A DNA stretch of 64,000 bases from Tahibacter sp042701255 (GTDB lineage: Bacteria; Pseudomonadota; Gammaproteobacteria; Xanthomonadales; Rhodanobacteraceae). Of the stretch, positions 1-10,157 are shown piece after piece; position 1 is the first letter of the stretch; each line of letters starts with the position of its first letter. The DNA lies in the NCBI RefSeq assembly GCF_042701255.1, contig NZ_CP170554.1, forward strand, positions 4,402,001 through 4,466,000, written 5' to 3'. Below the pieces are notes generated by a model, which had not been told where the DNA came from, searched no databases, and worked only from the letters and a program-made list of their open reading frames with translations. The position numbers and the translations under genes are program-made.

Positions 1-428
1 CAACACTTTCCGGTTCGTGCGCTGCATACCCGCCTCCGCGCCGGCTCGCCCGCGAGCGCGGGCGTCGGCGATTGCAGCAGAACGCGTGGAAAGCATTCGT
101 GAATTATTCACTGTTACACGATTGCAGCCGTCCACTGCGACTGCGTCGTGCCGGCGGGATACGCGCTCATGCCGGCCTCGGCCATTGCCGAGGCCGCGTC
201 GACGCGCCGTCGACACAGCGCGCAGGGATTTCCGCCTGGCGACCTGATGGACTTGCCGGGTGCCGCGGCGGCCTTGCGGCGACCACGCTACCCACGTTCG
301 CCACGCCAGTCCGGAGCGCGGAGCCTCGCGACGCCGCCCTGAACGCGCCGGTCACGGACCGCTGCGGGCCACGGTCACCCTGTCGCCGTAACGTTACCGT
401 CGCATCGCGCCGGCGCCGACGCCGCGGC
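1..428. other. Left-edge stretch without a supported gene
   Basis: No reading frame here has a recognisable product; the open frames are what GC-rich DNA gives by chance. The stretch holds a GC-rich hairpin-like segment near 50-62 and an AT-rich island around 99-118 with a 13-bp palindrome (separate entry). It may be the upstream region of a gene to the left of the window, or the downstream region of the efflux gene that ends at 429. Confidence 0.5.
99..111. promoter_or_regulatory. 13-bp perfect palindrome in an AT-rich island
   Basis: GTGAAT-T-ATTCAC is perfectly symmetric about position 105 and lies in one of the few AT-rich patches of this stretch. It resembles a dimeric repressor or activator operator. 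The spacing does not fit the usual CRP/Clp site (five rather than six bases between GTGA and TCAC). No regulator can be assigned. Confidence 0.25.
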
Positions 429-761
429 TCAATGCGCCGCGCTGCGCGAGAACAGATTCATGACGAGCACGCCGGCGACGATGAGTCCCATGCCGAACAG
501 CGCCGGCGCATCGAGCTTCTGGCCATAGAGCAGCCACGCGAGCGCCGTGACGAGCACGATGCCGAGTCCCGACCAGACCGCATAGGCCACGCCGACCGGA
601 ATCGCGCGCAGGGTCAGCGACAGGAAATAGAACGCGACCGCATAGCCGGCGACGACGAGCAGCGACGGCCACGGGCGCGAGAAGCCCTCGCTGGCCTTGA
701 GCGCCGACGTCGCAGCGACTTCGGAGACGATCGCGATCGCGAGAAACAGCCAGTTCTTCAT
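429..761 (-). CDS. emrE: EmrE-like small multidrug resistance (SMR) efflux protein
   Basis: This 110-residue inner-membrane protein is predicted to exchange protons for hydrophobic cations as an antiparallel dimer. Four hydrophobic helices fit about residues 4-21, 33-50, 58-80 and 85-104. The essential membrane glutamate is at position 14 (IVSE), as in E. coli EmrE. The family signature around WSGLGIV and the C-terminal NLFSRSAAH also closely match EmrE. Length equals the family norm. I chose the internal ATG at 761 because it starts exactly where the family starts and gives a normal length; the frame stays open upstream without family similarity. SugE-type members (guanidinium exporters) are the main alternative, but the sequence reads closer to EmrE. 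The gene stands alone. Confidence 0.9.
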   Translation of the reverse strand: MKNWLFLAIAIVSEVAATSALKASEGFSRPWPSLLVVAGYAVAFYFLSLTLRAIPVGVAYAVWSGLGIVLVTALAWLLYGQKLDAPALFGMGLIVAGVLVMNLFSRSAAH

Positions 762-950
762 GCGGAACTCCGCGACGGCAGAGCACGCATTGTGCGGACC
801 CGCCGCCGCGGCAACCAGTCTTGAACGCCGCCTCGGGCTGTGAGCAACGGGCCGTGCGCCCGATGCGCGACGCGCATTTCGTGACCGGGCGCCGATGCCC
901 GCGATACGGACTCGGGCAGACTCGCCGCATCGTCCACTTCGGGAGTCCGC

Positions 951-1403
951 ATGGATTTGCACCGCCGCACCGTCCTGCTGGAACGACTGCGACCGTTCGG
1001 CCTGGATGCGACGCCGCCCCGGGCCGGACTGGCGCTGCCGCTGGTTTCGCTGGCCGACTTCTTCACCGGCAACGACGACGCACGCAGCATAGGCCCGCAG
1101 ATCGGCGGCGCGCATCCGGGCGTGACCACGCTGCACGCGATGCTGCAACGCATCGCCGCACGGCCGGACGTGAGCGACGTGCTGATCCAGGCGCAGGATG
1201 CGCAGTGGGCCTACGATTCCGACGACGAATGGGTGACCGCGTCGTGTGTCGTCGTCGTGACGACGGCCGATGCGGCGCAGCTCGCCGAGTGGAAGCAGCA
1301 GCTCGGCTGCGCAGCGATGGCCAAGGGCTTTCCGCAGCCGCTTGCGCCGAATGCGCCGGACGTGCCCGAGGACCACGCGGCCTGGCATCTGGTCTGGACC
1401 TGA
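951..1403 (+). CDS. Hypothetical protein, 150 residues
   Basis: I do not recognise a family. The predicted product is soluble, with no signal peptide or membrane segment. It has an acidic middle (AYDSDDEW) and a strongly hydrophobic strand (ASCVVVVTTA) followed by a helix, suggesting a small alpha/beta fold. The start is supported by GGGAG about 6 bases upstream of the ATG. It converges with the AraC-type gene, with 186 bases between the two stops that include a terminator for that gene. Confidence 0.6.
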   Translation: MDLHRRTVLLERLRPFGLDATPPRAGLALPLVSLADFFTGNDDARSIGPQIGGAHPGVTTLHAMLQRIAARPDVSDVLIQAQDAQWAYDSDDEWVTASCVVVVTTADAAQLAEWKQQLGCAAMAKGFPQPLAPNAPDVPEDHAAWHLVWT

Positions 1404-1486
1404 GCACATCCCGCACGCGGAAAAGCAGCGCTGCCGGCCGGAAACGGCAACGGCGCTGCCATCGGACCACGGGCCAGCAGGCCAGG

Positions 1487-1518
1487 AAAAAATGCGCCGG
1501 CGCACGCGGTTCCGGCGC
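1487..1518 (-). terminator. Intrinsic terminator of the AraC-type gene
   Basis: Read on the minus strand, a 7-bp stem (GCGCCGG/CCGGCGC, 1494-1500 with 1512-1518) with an 11-base loop is followed after one A by a run of six T (1487-1492). It lies about 70 bases past the stop of the AraC-type gene. Confidence 0.65.
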
Positions 1519-1589
1519 CCCGTGACGGCGATGCGGATCTCTCCGCCATCGGCACCGGGCCAGCGCGGCATAGCCGCCGGCCGCAGCCC

Positions 1590-2630
1590 TCAGCTCTCGC
1601 GCGATTCGACCGGCGTACGCCCGGTCCAGCGCTTGAACGCGCGGCGGAATTCGCGCACGTCGCCGAAACCGACCTGGCTGCCGACCTGGGCCACGCTGAG
1701 GCGGCGGTCGCGCAGCAGTTCCAGCGCGCGCTCGCAGCGCACGCGGTCGTGGATGGTCGTGAAGCTTTCGCCTTCGCCGGCGAGCTGGCGGCGCAGCGTG
1801 CGTTCGCTGCGGCACAGCGACACGGCCACGTCGGGCAGGCGCGGGTTCTCGCTCAGGCGCGGGCGCAGCTGGCGCTCCACCGCGGCGACGGTCTCGCTGC
1901 GTGCGGCCGGCGAAGTCTGCAGTTCGCGCTGCAGTGCAGCGAGCGCCTGGCGCGAGGTGACCGGGTTGTAGTTCGCGAACGGCTGGTCCAGCACCTGCGC
2001 ATCGACGACGAGGCAGTTGTGCGCGCTGCCGAAATGCAGCGCGCAGTCGAACAGCTCGCGGTATTCGTCGACGTGGGCCGGCGCCGCATAGGCCAGCTCC
2101 AGACGCAGCGGCCGCAGCGCGGGGCCGGCGAGCTCGCGCGCGACGGCGAGCACGCTGGAGAACATCTCCTCGCAGAGGAACGGCAGCACCGTCGCATCGT
2201 TCAGCGGCGCACGCGCGTACAGCGCGAGCTCGCCCGAAGGCAGGCTTTCCACGTGCAGGTCGAGCAGCGCGCCGGTCGCGCGCTGGTGGGCGATGCCGAT
2301 GCCGATCGCGTCGAGGAAGCTGCGCGCGGTCTTCATCGCGAGGCCGAGCAGACCGAAGTTGCCGATGTCCTGGCGCCGCCCGAGCCTCAGGCCGAGATCG
2401 GGATCGGGCAGATCGGCCAGCGCGCGGCGCACGATCGCGATGGCCTGTCGGTAGGAAACGCGCGCGCTCGGATCGGAGACGTCGCCGGGATTCAGCGCGT
2501 AGCCGGCGAACCAGGCGCTCGTGTCGAGGCCGCGTTCCTCGGCGAGCTGCACCAGGCTGCAGAGGATGTTGGTCGGCAGCACCGCCGCGGACAGCCGCGG
2601 ATCGTCGACCGTCGTAACCACTCGCGCCAT
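1590..2630 (-). CDS. AraC-family transcriptional regulator, arabinose-binding-domain type
   Basis: This is a 346-residue cytoplasmic regulator. Residues about 25-205 match the arabinose-binding-like effector domain of the OruR/ArgR-like AraC subfamily (LGLRLGRRQDIGNFGLLGLA region). Residues about 245-340 form the double helix-turn-helix: the first around VAVSLCRSERTLRRQL, the second around VAQVGSQVGFGDVREFRRAF, with the family ending GRTPVESR. The start is supported by AGAGGA a few bases upstream. It is divergent from the beta-helix/cytochrome/TonB-receptor genes across 288 bases that contain a 20-bp palindrome, so control of those genes, itself or both is likely. The effector is unknown. Confidence 0.88.
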   Translation of the reverse strand: MARVVTTVDDPRLSAAVLPTNILCSLVQLAEERGLDTSAWFAGYALNPGDVSDPSARVSYRQAIAIVRRALADLPDPDLGLRLGRRQDIGNFGLLGLAMKTARSFLDAIGIGIAHQRATGALLDLHVESLPSGELALYARAPLNDATVLPFLCEEMFSSVLAVARELAGPALRPLRLELAYAAPAHVDEYRELFDCALHFGSAHNCLVVDAQVLDQPFANYNPVTSRQALAALQRELQTSPAARSETVAAVERQLRPRLSENPRLPDVAVSLCRSERTLRRQLAGEGESFTTIHDRVRCERALELLRDRRLSVAQVGSQVGFGDVREFRRAFKRWTGRTPVESRES

Positions 2631-2678
2631 CGATTCCTCTGAAAGACTGGACCTGAAAGATCGGAACCTCTATCGAGA

Positions 2679-2698
2679 ACCTCGAAGTTCTTCGAGGT
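2679..2698. promoter_or_regulatory. Candidate operator in the araC/beta-helix divergent region
   Basis: ACCTCGAA-gttc-TTCGAGGT is a perfect 8+8 inverted repeat, 49 bases upstream of the AraC-type start codon. GAACCTC also occurs twice in the same direction (2664-2670 and 2677-2683), 13 bases apart; AraC-family proteins often bind such direct repeats. The position between divergent genes favours a control site over a terminator. Confidence 0.4.
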
Positions 2699-2918
2699 GC
2701 CCATCTGCAGCGAGGCTTCCGTACCCTGCTGCACTTCCCCTCCGCCGCCGGACGCAGGTGCCGCAGGCATCCGGTCGGCCCCCTGTATCCGCAGGGGTGC
2801 GAGCGGCCGACGCCGACATCCGTTTGGCCGCATTTCCCCCCTTAGTATGCCGCTGCGACCCTCACTTGTGATGCGGCGACCGCACAAGACTGGGCGATCC
2901 CCAGCAGCGGAGTCGGCC

Positions 2919-4145
<1,227 letters not shown>

Positions 4146-4148
4146 TCC

Positions 4149-5288
4149 GTGCGTCGTATCGCGAAGCCTTTCGCGCTGCTGGCCGCGCTGCTGCTGGGCG
4201 CCTGCGCGCGCGAGCCGGCGCCGGTGCATTTCTTCGCCGAAGGCATGCCGGCCAAGTTGTCCGAGTGGAGCGTGCTGGTCAGCGACGGCCAGCGCCTGAG
4301 CCTCAACCGCGGCGTGCAGCCTTACGATCTCAACACGCCGCTGTTCAGCGACTACGCGCACAAGCTGCGCACGGTGTGGATGCCGCCGGGCGTCAGCGCG
4401 AAGTACGACGCCGCCAACGCGTTCGACTTTCCGGTCGGCACCGTCATCAGCAAGACCTTCTACTACCCGCGCCCCGACGGCGGCGGCGCCGCGGACCGCG
4501 TGCAGCGCAGCGACCCGGCGGCGAGCGGCTTCGTCGACGGCGCGCTGGACCTGCGCCGCACGCGCCTGATCGAGACGCGCCTGCTCGTGCGTCGCGAGAA
4601 CGGCTGGATCGCCCTGCCCTATGTCTGGGACGCCGACCAGCGCGACGCGACCCTGACGCGCATAGGCGCGCTGATTCCGCTGCAGCTCGTCGACGCGGCC
4701 GGCGCGACCGAAGACGTCGCCTACCAGGTGCCCGACCAGAACCAGTGCGCGAGCTGCCACAACACCGACAATCTCGCACGCGTGCTGCAGCCGATCGGCC
4801 TCAAGGCGCGTCATCTGAACCGCGATTTCGACTACGCGAGCGGCCGCGCCGACCAGCTCGCGACCCTGGCCGCAGCCGGCTATCTCGCGGGCCTGCCGCC
4901 CGCGGAACAACGGCCGCGCGCCGCCGACGCGCGCGACACCGGCGCCGACCTGACCGCGCGTGCGCGCGCCTATCTCGACATCAACTGCGGCCACTGCCAC
5001 AGCGCGAAGGGCGCGGCGAACACCTCGGGCCTGTTCCTCGACGTGGCCCACGAACCCGGCATCCATTTCGGTTTCTGCAAGCAGCCCGTCGCCGCCGGCA
5101 AGGGCACCGGCAACCGGCTCTACGACATCAAGCCCGGCGACGCGTCCGGCTCGGTGCTGCTGTATCGCCTCGAAAGCACCGATCCCGCGGTCATGATGCC
5201 GGAGCTCGGCCGCTCGGTCGCGCATCGCGAAGGTGCGGCGCTGATCGGGCAATGGATCGATGCGCAGAGCGGGGACTGCAATCGATGA
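4149..5288 (+). CDS. Diheme c-type cytochrome lipoprotein (SO2930 / TIGR03806-like)
   Basis: This 379-residue protein carries a lipoprotein signal (LLLGAC, Cys19) and two heme-c motifs, CASCH at residues 200-204 and CGHCH at 280-284, so it should be a periplasm-facing electron carrier or oxidoreductase anchored by lipid. The N-terminal half (RGVQPYDLNTPLFSDYAHKL) is the conserved region of the SO2930/HNE_0200-type family. The gene starts 3 bases after the beta-helix gene, so the two are almost certainly cotranscribed. Physical association of this family with the beta-helix family is known; the joint function is not. Redox modification of a bound polymer is only a guess. Confidence 0.87.
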   Translation: MRRIAKPFALLAALLLGACAREPAPVHFFAEGMPAKLSEWSVLVSDGQRLSLNRGVQPYDLNTPLFSDYAHKLRTVWMPPGVSAKYDAANAFDFPVGTVISKTFYYPRPDGGGAADRVQRSDPAASGFVDGALDLRRTRLIETRLLVRRENGWIALPYVWDADQRDATLTRIGALIPLQLVDAAGATEDVAYQVPDQNQCASCHNTDNLARVLQPIGLKARHLNRDFDYASGRADQLATLAAAGYLAGLPPAEQRPRAADARDTGADLTARARAYLDINCGHCHSAKGAANTSGLFLDVAHEPGIHFGFCKQPVAAGKGTGNRLYDIKPGDASGSVLLYRLESTDPAVMMPELGRSVAHREGAALIGQWIDAQSGDCNR

Positions 5289-5609
5289 GTCGTGGGAAAA
5301 CGCGGTTCGGCGCGAACGTGACATCCGTCGCAGCGGGTGTTGCCGCCGTGGCGTGTCGATCGCGGCAAAGCGCGAATGCCGCGGCCAACCGGTACTTCTT
5401 TCCCTCCTCCGATGTTCCCGCTCCACGCATGCTTGCAGGAGAAAGCCGCAGGGACTTCATCGTCGCAACAGCGTTTCCGGCACGCGCCACCGGTGCGTGA
5501 CCACGCGAGACCCCGACCTTGCCACGGCAGGTCGTGGGCCACGACCAGAAAAACAGCAAGACCAAAACACAAGAAATTCAGCAGTCAGCCAACCCCCGGG
5601 GAGTGGAAC
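5289..5609. other. Gap between cytochrome and TonB-receptor genes
   Basis: These 321 bases hold no supported gene. The last part (from about 5549) is less GC-rich and is the leader of the TonB-receptor gene, ending in its GGGGAG ribosome-binding site. I see no clear terminator, so the receptor could be read either with the upstream pair or from its own promoter here. Confidence 0.4.
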
Positions 5610-8039
5610 ATGAAACCGATTCGCCGCCAGCTCGTCGCCAGCCTGCGTCAGGCACTGCTCGTCTCCTTGACCGCCGCGAGCCTGCCCGCCTTCGCCCAGG
5701 CCACCGACGCCGAAGACAACCGGCTCGAACGCATCGTCGTCACGGCGCAGAGCCGCGAGCAGGAACTGCAGGAAGTGCCGATCGCGATCCAGGTCGTCGA
5801 CGAGAAGCTCATCACCGAGACCACGGCCTACGACCTGCAGGACATCGACAACTTCGTGCCCGGCCTCGTCGTCAGCGGACAGAAGACGCAGCCGTATTTC
5901 GCGATACGCGGCATCAGCACCGGCGACTTCGGCATCGGCACGGACCCGGCCGTCGGCGTCTACATCGACGGCGTCTATTCGGCGCGCTCGGGCGGCTCGG
6001 TGCTCGCGTTCAACGACGTCGAGCGCATCGAGGTGCTCAAGGGTCCGCAGGGCACCCTGTTCGGCCGCAACAGTGCGGCCGGCGCCGTGTCGCTGATCAG
6101 CAAGCAGCCGGGCCGCGATCTCGAAGGCCGCGTGACCACGCGCTTCGGCAACGACGGCCAGCGCTACGTGGACGGCCTGATCAACACGCCGCTCGGCGAC
6201 ACGACGGCGCTGCGCGTCAGCGTGCTGCGCAACGAATCCGACGGCTGGCTGCGCGACGCGGCGACCGGCCGCGACCTCAACGGCGACGACAACTGGGCCG
6301 CGCGCGCCGCGTTCCGCTGGGATCTGTCGAACTCGACGAATGCGGTGCTGACCTGGGACCACGAGCGCCTCGACCAGCTCGCGCGCCCGGCCATCGGCAT
6401 CGTGCCGCTGCCGGCCTCGCCGGACTGGCCGCCGTCGCCGCCGGATCCGGCGACCTATCTCGATCCGCGCCACGCGCCGGTGTTCAACGACGTCGAAGGC
6501 AACGAGGAATCGCGCACGTTCAACGGCGCGACCCTGGCGATCAATCACGACGCCGACTGGGGCCACCTGACCTCGACCACGGCCTGGCGCAAGTTCGACA
6601 CCGTCAACCGCGAGGACGAGGACGGCACCAACCGGCGCTATCTGTATCTCGACACGGCCAACATCGAGGACAACCGCAGCTTCTACCAGGAGCTCAAGTT
6701 CTCCGGCGACACGGGCACCGTGAACTGGGTCGCCGGCGCGAGCTATTACCGCGAGAAGGCCAACCAGACCTCGCAGGTCAACGTGTTCACCGACAGCCTT
6801 GATACGTTGATCCGCAACCAGGGTCTCGCACCGACGCCGACCGGCACCTTGTTCGGCTATTTCAGCGACGTGCTCGCCTCGTTCGACGCACCGTTCAGCC
6901 TGCGCGACCACCGCTGGCGCGAAGAGATGATCAACAGTGCCGACTCGCGCGCGTATGCGCTGTTCGGCGACACGATCTGGTCGCTCAGCGACACGACCCA
7001 TTTCACGGTCGGCCTGCGCTATACGCGCGACGAGAAGAAGTTCAGCTGGCTCAACGGCCCGCGCATCGCGCCGACCCTGGACGCGACCATCCAGCAGCTG
7101 CTGCCGCTGGTCGCCCAGCTGCCGCCGGAGCTGCAGGAACAGGCTCTGTTCGCGCTCGGCGTCGCCGGCAGCGACATCGTCTTCTCCAACGGCGCGCTCG
7201 AAGGCGTCAAGGTGCGCGACAAGAAATCCTGGAGCGATGTGAGCCCGCGCTTCGTGCTCGACCATCAGCTCACGCCGGACACCCTGCTATTCGCCTCGCT
7301 GGCCAAGGGCTACAAGGCCGGCGGCTACAACAGCCTCGACATCGGTGCGAAGTTCGACAACGAGGACGTCTGGAATCTCGAAGCCGGCTTCAAGCAGGTC
7401 GATCACGAACACGGCCTGATGTGGAGCGCCTCGGCGTTCTACTACGTCTATTCCGACCGTCAGGCCATACGCCTGGATCCCAACAGCGCCGGCAGCGGCG
7501 TGCCGCGCTATCTCGTCGACACCAGCGACGAGAAGGCCTGGGGCATCGACGCGGGCGTGCAGTGGCAGCCGGTCCGTGCGCTGACCCTCGACGCGAACCT
7601 CGCGTTCATCGACGCGACCTACAAGGACAAGGTCGCACCGAGCGGCGCGGATCTGTCCGGCCAGGCGACCGGCGAGCCGTATCTGTCGTTCTCGCTCGGC
7701 GGCAGCTATCGCTGGGATTTCGGCGGTGCCGGCGCGATGACCCTGTCGCTGCGCCATGCGTATCGCGGCAAGAGCCGCTGCAACGCCGACTCGCAGCTGC
7801 AGGGCGACTGCAGCATCAGCCCGAACTTCGACGTCGGCGCCGCGCAGCAGCGCACCGACCTGCGCCTGGGCTGGGCCGACGCCGCCGATCATTGGCATGC
7901 CGCCGCGTTCGCGACCAACCTGTTCGACAAGCGCTACGTCGAGAACGTCGGCAACTACACGACCGATGTGTTCGGCACCACCTACGCGACGATCAGCCCG
8001 CCGCGGATGTACGGGGTGGAGGTCGGCTACAAGTTCTGA
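5610..8039 (+). CDS. TonB-dependent outer-membrane receptor
   Basis: This 809-residue receptor has a signal peptide ending near residue 30 (LPAFAQA). A short TonB-box-like stretch (ERIVVTAQ, about 40-47) is followed by a plug domain of about 50-165 with the typical VYIDGVY, VERIEVLKGPQGTLFGRN and AGAVSLISKQPG signatures, then a beta-barrel to the C-terminal aromatic residue (VGYKF). The start at ATG 5610 is supported by GGGGAG 4-5 bases upstream. Substrate cannot be read from sequence; the plug and barrel are of the broad class that includes sugar, siderophore and aromatic-compound receptors. Following the beta-helix and cytochrome genes on the same strand, with an AraC regulator divergent, it is probably the uptake part of one locus. 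Confidence 0.9.
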   Translation: MKPIRRQLVASLRQALLVSLTAASLPAFAQATDAEDNRLERIVVTAQSREQELQEVPIAIQVVDEKLITETTAYDLQDIDNFVPGLVVSGQKTQPYFAIRGISTGDFGIGTDPAVGVYIDGVYSARSGGSVLAFNDVERIEVLKGPQGTLFGRNSAAGAVSLISKQPGRDLEGRVTTRFGNDGQRYVDGLINTPLGDTTALRVSVLRNESDGWLRDAATGRDLNGDDNWAARAAFRWDLSNSTNAVLTWDHERLDQLARPAIGIVPLPASPDWPPSPPDPATYLDPRHAPVFNDVEGNEESRTFNGATLAINHDADWGHLTSTTAWRKFDTVNREDEDGTNRRYLYLDTANIEDNRSFYQELKFSGDTGTVNWVAGASYYREKANQTSQVNVFTDSLDTLIRNQGLAPTPTGTLFGYFSDVLASFDAPFSLRDHRWREEMINSADSRAYALFGDTIWSLSDTTHFTVGLRYTRDEKKFSWLNGPRIAPTLDATIQQLLPLVAQLPPELQEQALFALGVAGSDIVFSNGALEGVKVRDKKSWSDVSPRFVLDHQLTPDTLLFASLAKGYKAGGYNSLDIGAKFDNEDVWNLEAGFKQVDHEHGLMWSASAFYYVYSDRQAIRLDPNSAGSGVPRYLVDTSDEKAWGIDAGVQWQPVRALTLDANLAFIDATYKDKVAPSGADLSGQATGEPYLSFSLGGSYRWDFGGAGAMTLSLRHAYRGKSRCNADSQLQGDCSISPNFDVGAAQQRTDLRLGWADAADHWHAAAFATNLFDKRYVENVGNYTTDVFGTTYATISPPRMYGVEVGYKF

Positions 8040-8049
8040 TGTGGAAACC

Positions 8050-8079
8050 GCGCAGGCGTCCGCGTCGCGGCGCCTGCGC
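8050..8079. terminator. Hairpin between convergent genes
   Basis: GCGCAGGCG (8050-8058) pairs perfectly with CGCCTGCGC (8071-8079) around a 12-base loop. It lies between the TonB-receptor stop and the stop of the convergent glycosidase-like gene, so it can serve both. It has no T tract. Confidence 0.45.
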
Positions 8080-8082
8080 AGC

Positions 8083-8934
8083 TCATCGGACTGCGTTTTC
8101 CGGCGGCGCAACGGCGGCGTCGACGGCATCGACGACGCCGATCAGCGGCCCTAGCCGCGCCCGCGCCGTATCCCGGCGCGGCGACTGCGAATAGAAGCTC
8201 GACACCGAGCCGTCGAGATACAGGGCATCGGAGCACTGCAGCACGTCGCGAAAATAGCTGGCGAACGCATGCAGGGTCACCGGCTGCTCGCTGATCACGA
8301 AACGCACGCGTCCGGCGCAGATGCCGACGCCGTTGCGCACGTGACGCGAGCGCGAGGCCGGATCCAGGCGCGGATGCAGCACGCCCTGCTGCACCAGCAG
8401 CGGTCCGGACTGCGTCGCCAGCTGCACGCGGCCGGCAACGGCGGCGTAGCGCGAAGACTCGACGATCTGCGCGCCGGAGTCGCCGACCAGGAAGACGCCG
8501 TTGGGCTTCAGATAGAAATTGCCGGCGCCGTCGCCGAGATCCAGCGGACGGCGCTCGATACCGTCGGCAACGAACAGCCCGACCGGCGCGAAGCCCGGAT
8601 GGAACATGCCGGCATTCATGCCCCAGCGCAGGCGCTGGCCACGCCGCTGCAACCAGGCATCGAGCCGGCGCAGACTCAGGAACGGCTGCCGTGCTTCGTC
8701 GTCGAGAAACAGCGCGAGGCGATCGTGCGCGAGATCGACGTCGACGACGGTATAGGTCGCTTCCTGGCCGGCTCTCGCAAAACCCGGCAGCCAGCCGAAC
8801 AGCAGCGCCAGCACGGCAGCGATACGACGCGAAGGCAGCGGCCGCAACGACGCGTCTCCTTGCGCGGGCGCGGCCCGCAACACCGAAACAGCGCAGCACA
8901 CCGGCGCGTCAGGCTTTCCGTCGGTATCCGTCAT
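8083..8934 (-). CDS. Phosphodiester glycosidase family protein (NAGPA/DUF2233-like)
   Basis: This is a 283-residue predicted secreted or membrane-anchored protein. The family includes the enzyme that removes GlcNAc from GlcNAc-1-phosphodiesters and bacterial exopolysaccharide-related proteins. Its conserved blocks are all visible: NAGMFHPGFAPVGL (about 107-120), LKPNGVFLV (142-150), ATQSGPLLV (173-181), RNGVGICAGRVRFVIS (200-215) and ALYLDGSVSSFYS (237-249). A hydrophobic segment at about 39-54 looks like a signal peptide preceded by about 35 extra residues, so the true start may lie further in; no better start is evident. It converges with the TonB-receptor gene. A carbohydrate-linked role would suit that neighbourhood. 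Confidence 0.82.
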   Translation of the reverse strand: MTDTDGKPDAPVCCAVSVLRAAPAQGDASLRPLPSRRIAAVLALLFGWLPGFARAGQEATYTVVDVDLAHDRLALFLDDEARQPFLSLRRLDAWLQRRGQRLRWGMNAGMFHPGFAPVGLFVADGIERRPLDLGDGAGNFYLKPNGVFLVGDSGAQIVESSRYAAVAGRVQLATQSGPLLVQQGVLHPRLDPASRSRHVRNGVGICAGRVRFVISEQPVTLHAFASYFRDVLQCSDALYLDGSVSSFYSQSPRRDTARARLGPLIGVVDAVDAAVAPPENAVR

Positions 8935-9096
8935 CGTCTTTCCCGTCGTTGCGTCTCGCGCCGTACCCGACCGGGAACCGTGCGGCGGCGGGCCGCTCCA
9001 GCACGGTCGGGGTCGACCTGTCTTGGCCAGCCGTACCTGGAGCGGTTGACGATCGTCGCGGTCACCACGATCGCCGAGGATCGCGACCGCGCACCA

Positions 9097-9774
9097 TCAC
9101 CAGCGCCGCCACCAGGGACGTTTCCCGCTGCGATAGACGAAGGCCGGCGCGGCACGCACGTTGTCGTCGATGCGCAGGGTCGCCTCGACGCGGTCGAGCA
9201 GGCTGCGCGCACGCGACAGCGCGTGGTCGGGGAAGCGCGCATCGTGCGCACGCGCATCGGACAGGTTCCACAACAGGCCCGACGACGACGCATCGCCATA
9301 GGGATCGCGCGCCCAGCCGAGCAGGTCGCCGTGTTCGGACTGCGTCACCTGGCCGCTGGCCATCGCATGCTGGAGCACCTGCGCCTCACGCACGCCGGCC
9401 GTGGTGCGCTCCACGCAATGCGCCTTGACGAGGAAACCGAAATCGCGGAACGGCAGCACCAGCGAAGCGAGATAGCTCAGACCACTGGGCTGCTGCGGCA
9501 GCTTGAGCACGACGCGCGCCGCGGCGCAGCCGGCCACGCGCACGCTGTCGCACTCGATCAGCCCGTAGCCGTCGGCCGCGGCGCGCTCGCGGTAGAAGCG
9601 GCGCAGACCGGCCGGATCGGACAGATCGGCGGCCAGATCCGGCGGGCCGTCGACGAAATGCACGCCGAGCGTGTCGCCGGCGGCGCTGGTCCATTCGCGC
9701 AGCGCGCTGCCGGTATTGGTCATGCGCAGGCCGCGCAGGTCGAAGCGCAGCGATTCGGCCGAAATCAGCATCAT
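9097..9774 (-). CDS. Hypothetical protein, 225 residues
   Basis: I do not recognise a family. The product looks cytoplasmic and soluble, with no signal peptide or membrane span. It has a conserved-looking core (ADLSDPAGLRRFYRERAA, about 48-65; GYGLIECDSVRVAG, 69-82; VVLKLPQQPSGLSYLASLVLP, 88-108) and a basic tryptophan-rich end (KRPWWRRW). Alternating strands and helices suggest an alpha/beta fold. The start is uncertain because no strong ribosome-binding site precedes it. It lies on the minus strand, 162 bases upstream of the glycosidase-like gene. Confidence 0.6.
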   Translation of the reverse strand: MMLISAESLRFDLRGLRMTNTGSALREWTSAAGDTLGVHFVDGPPDLAADLSDPAGLRRFYRERAAADGYGLIECDSVRVAGCAAARVVLKLPQQPSGLSYLASLVLPFRDFGFLVKAHCVERTTAGVREAQVLQHAMASGQVTQSEHGDLLGWARDPYGDASSSGLLWNLSDARAHDARFPDHALSRARSLLDRVEATLRIDDNVRAAPAFVYRSGKRPWWRRW

Positions 9775-10157
9775 CTTTGCGCGTACCCTGCGTGGCGGCC
9801 TGCGGCACCGCCGTCGTTACCCCACTCGCCGTGTCGTGGTTCTGTCCGTGTCATCACTTGCCTTGGATTGCCTTGCCGGCGGCCGCCGCGCCGCGGCTTC
9901 CGGAGAAGCCGGCTCGGCCGCTGCGCCGCAACATCGATCGGGCCCGATATTCCCATGACGGACGAAGTCACGAAAGACCATCACGCCCTGGTCTGTGACG
10001 GCTTCTGCAGCAACATTGGTCTGAAGACCGGTCCGATTCGTCACGGACGAAGTCACGAAAGAACATTCGACCCGGCCTGTACGGCTTCTGCAGCGACATT
10101 TGATACCGAAGACGAGGGTAGACGCCGCAACGCCTGCCCGAATCGTGTATTTCGATC
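9775..10157. other. Gene-free stretch containing an imperfect direct duplication
   Basis: These 383 bases lie between two minus-strand genes and hold no supported coding region. Their main content is the approximately 84-base duplication described separately. Two short minus-strand frames both begin with the same MTSSV-coding copy of that repeat, which explains why they look alike. Confidence 0.5.
9958..10100. repeat. Imperfect tandem duplication, about 84-bp period
   Basis: ACGGACGAAGTCACGAAAGA occurs at 9958-9977 and again at 10043-10062. ACGGCTTCTGCAGC followed by a/gACATT occurs at 9998-10017 and 10081-10100. The offsets of 85 and 83 bases show two copies of one unit with small indels and a diverged middle. 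It is intergenic and has no evident coding role. Confidence 0.7.

Noticed and set aside
9771..10056. Two small minus-strand proteins both starting MTSSV
   Set aside because: Both begin in the same duplicated intergenic unit, have no ribosome-binding site and resemble nothing known.
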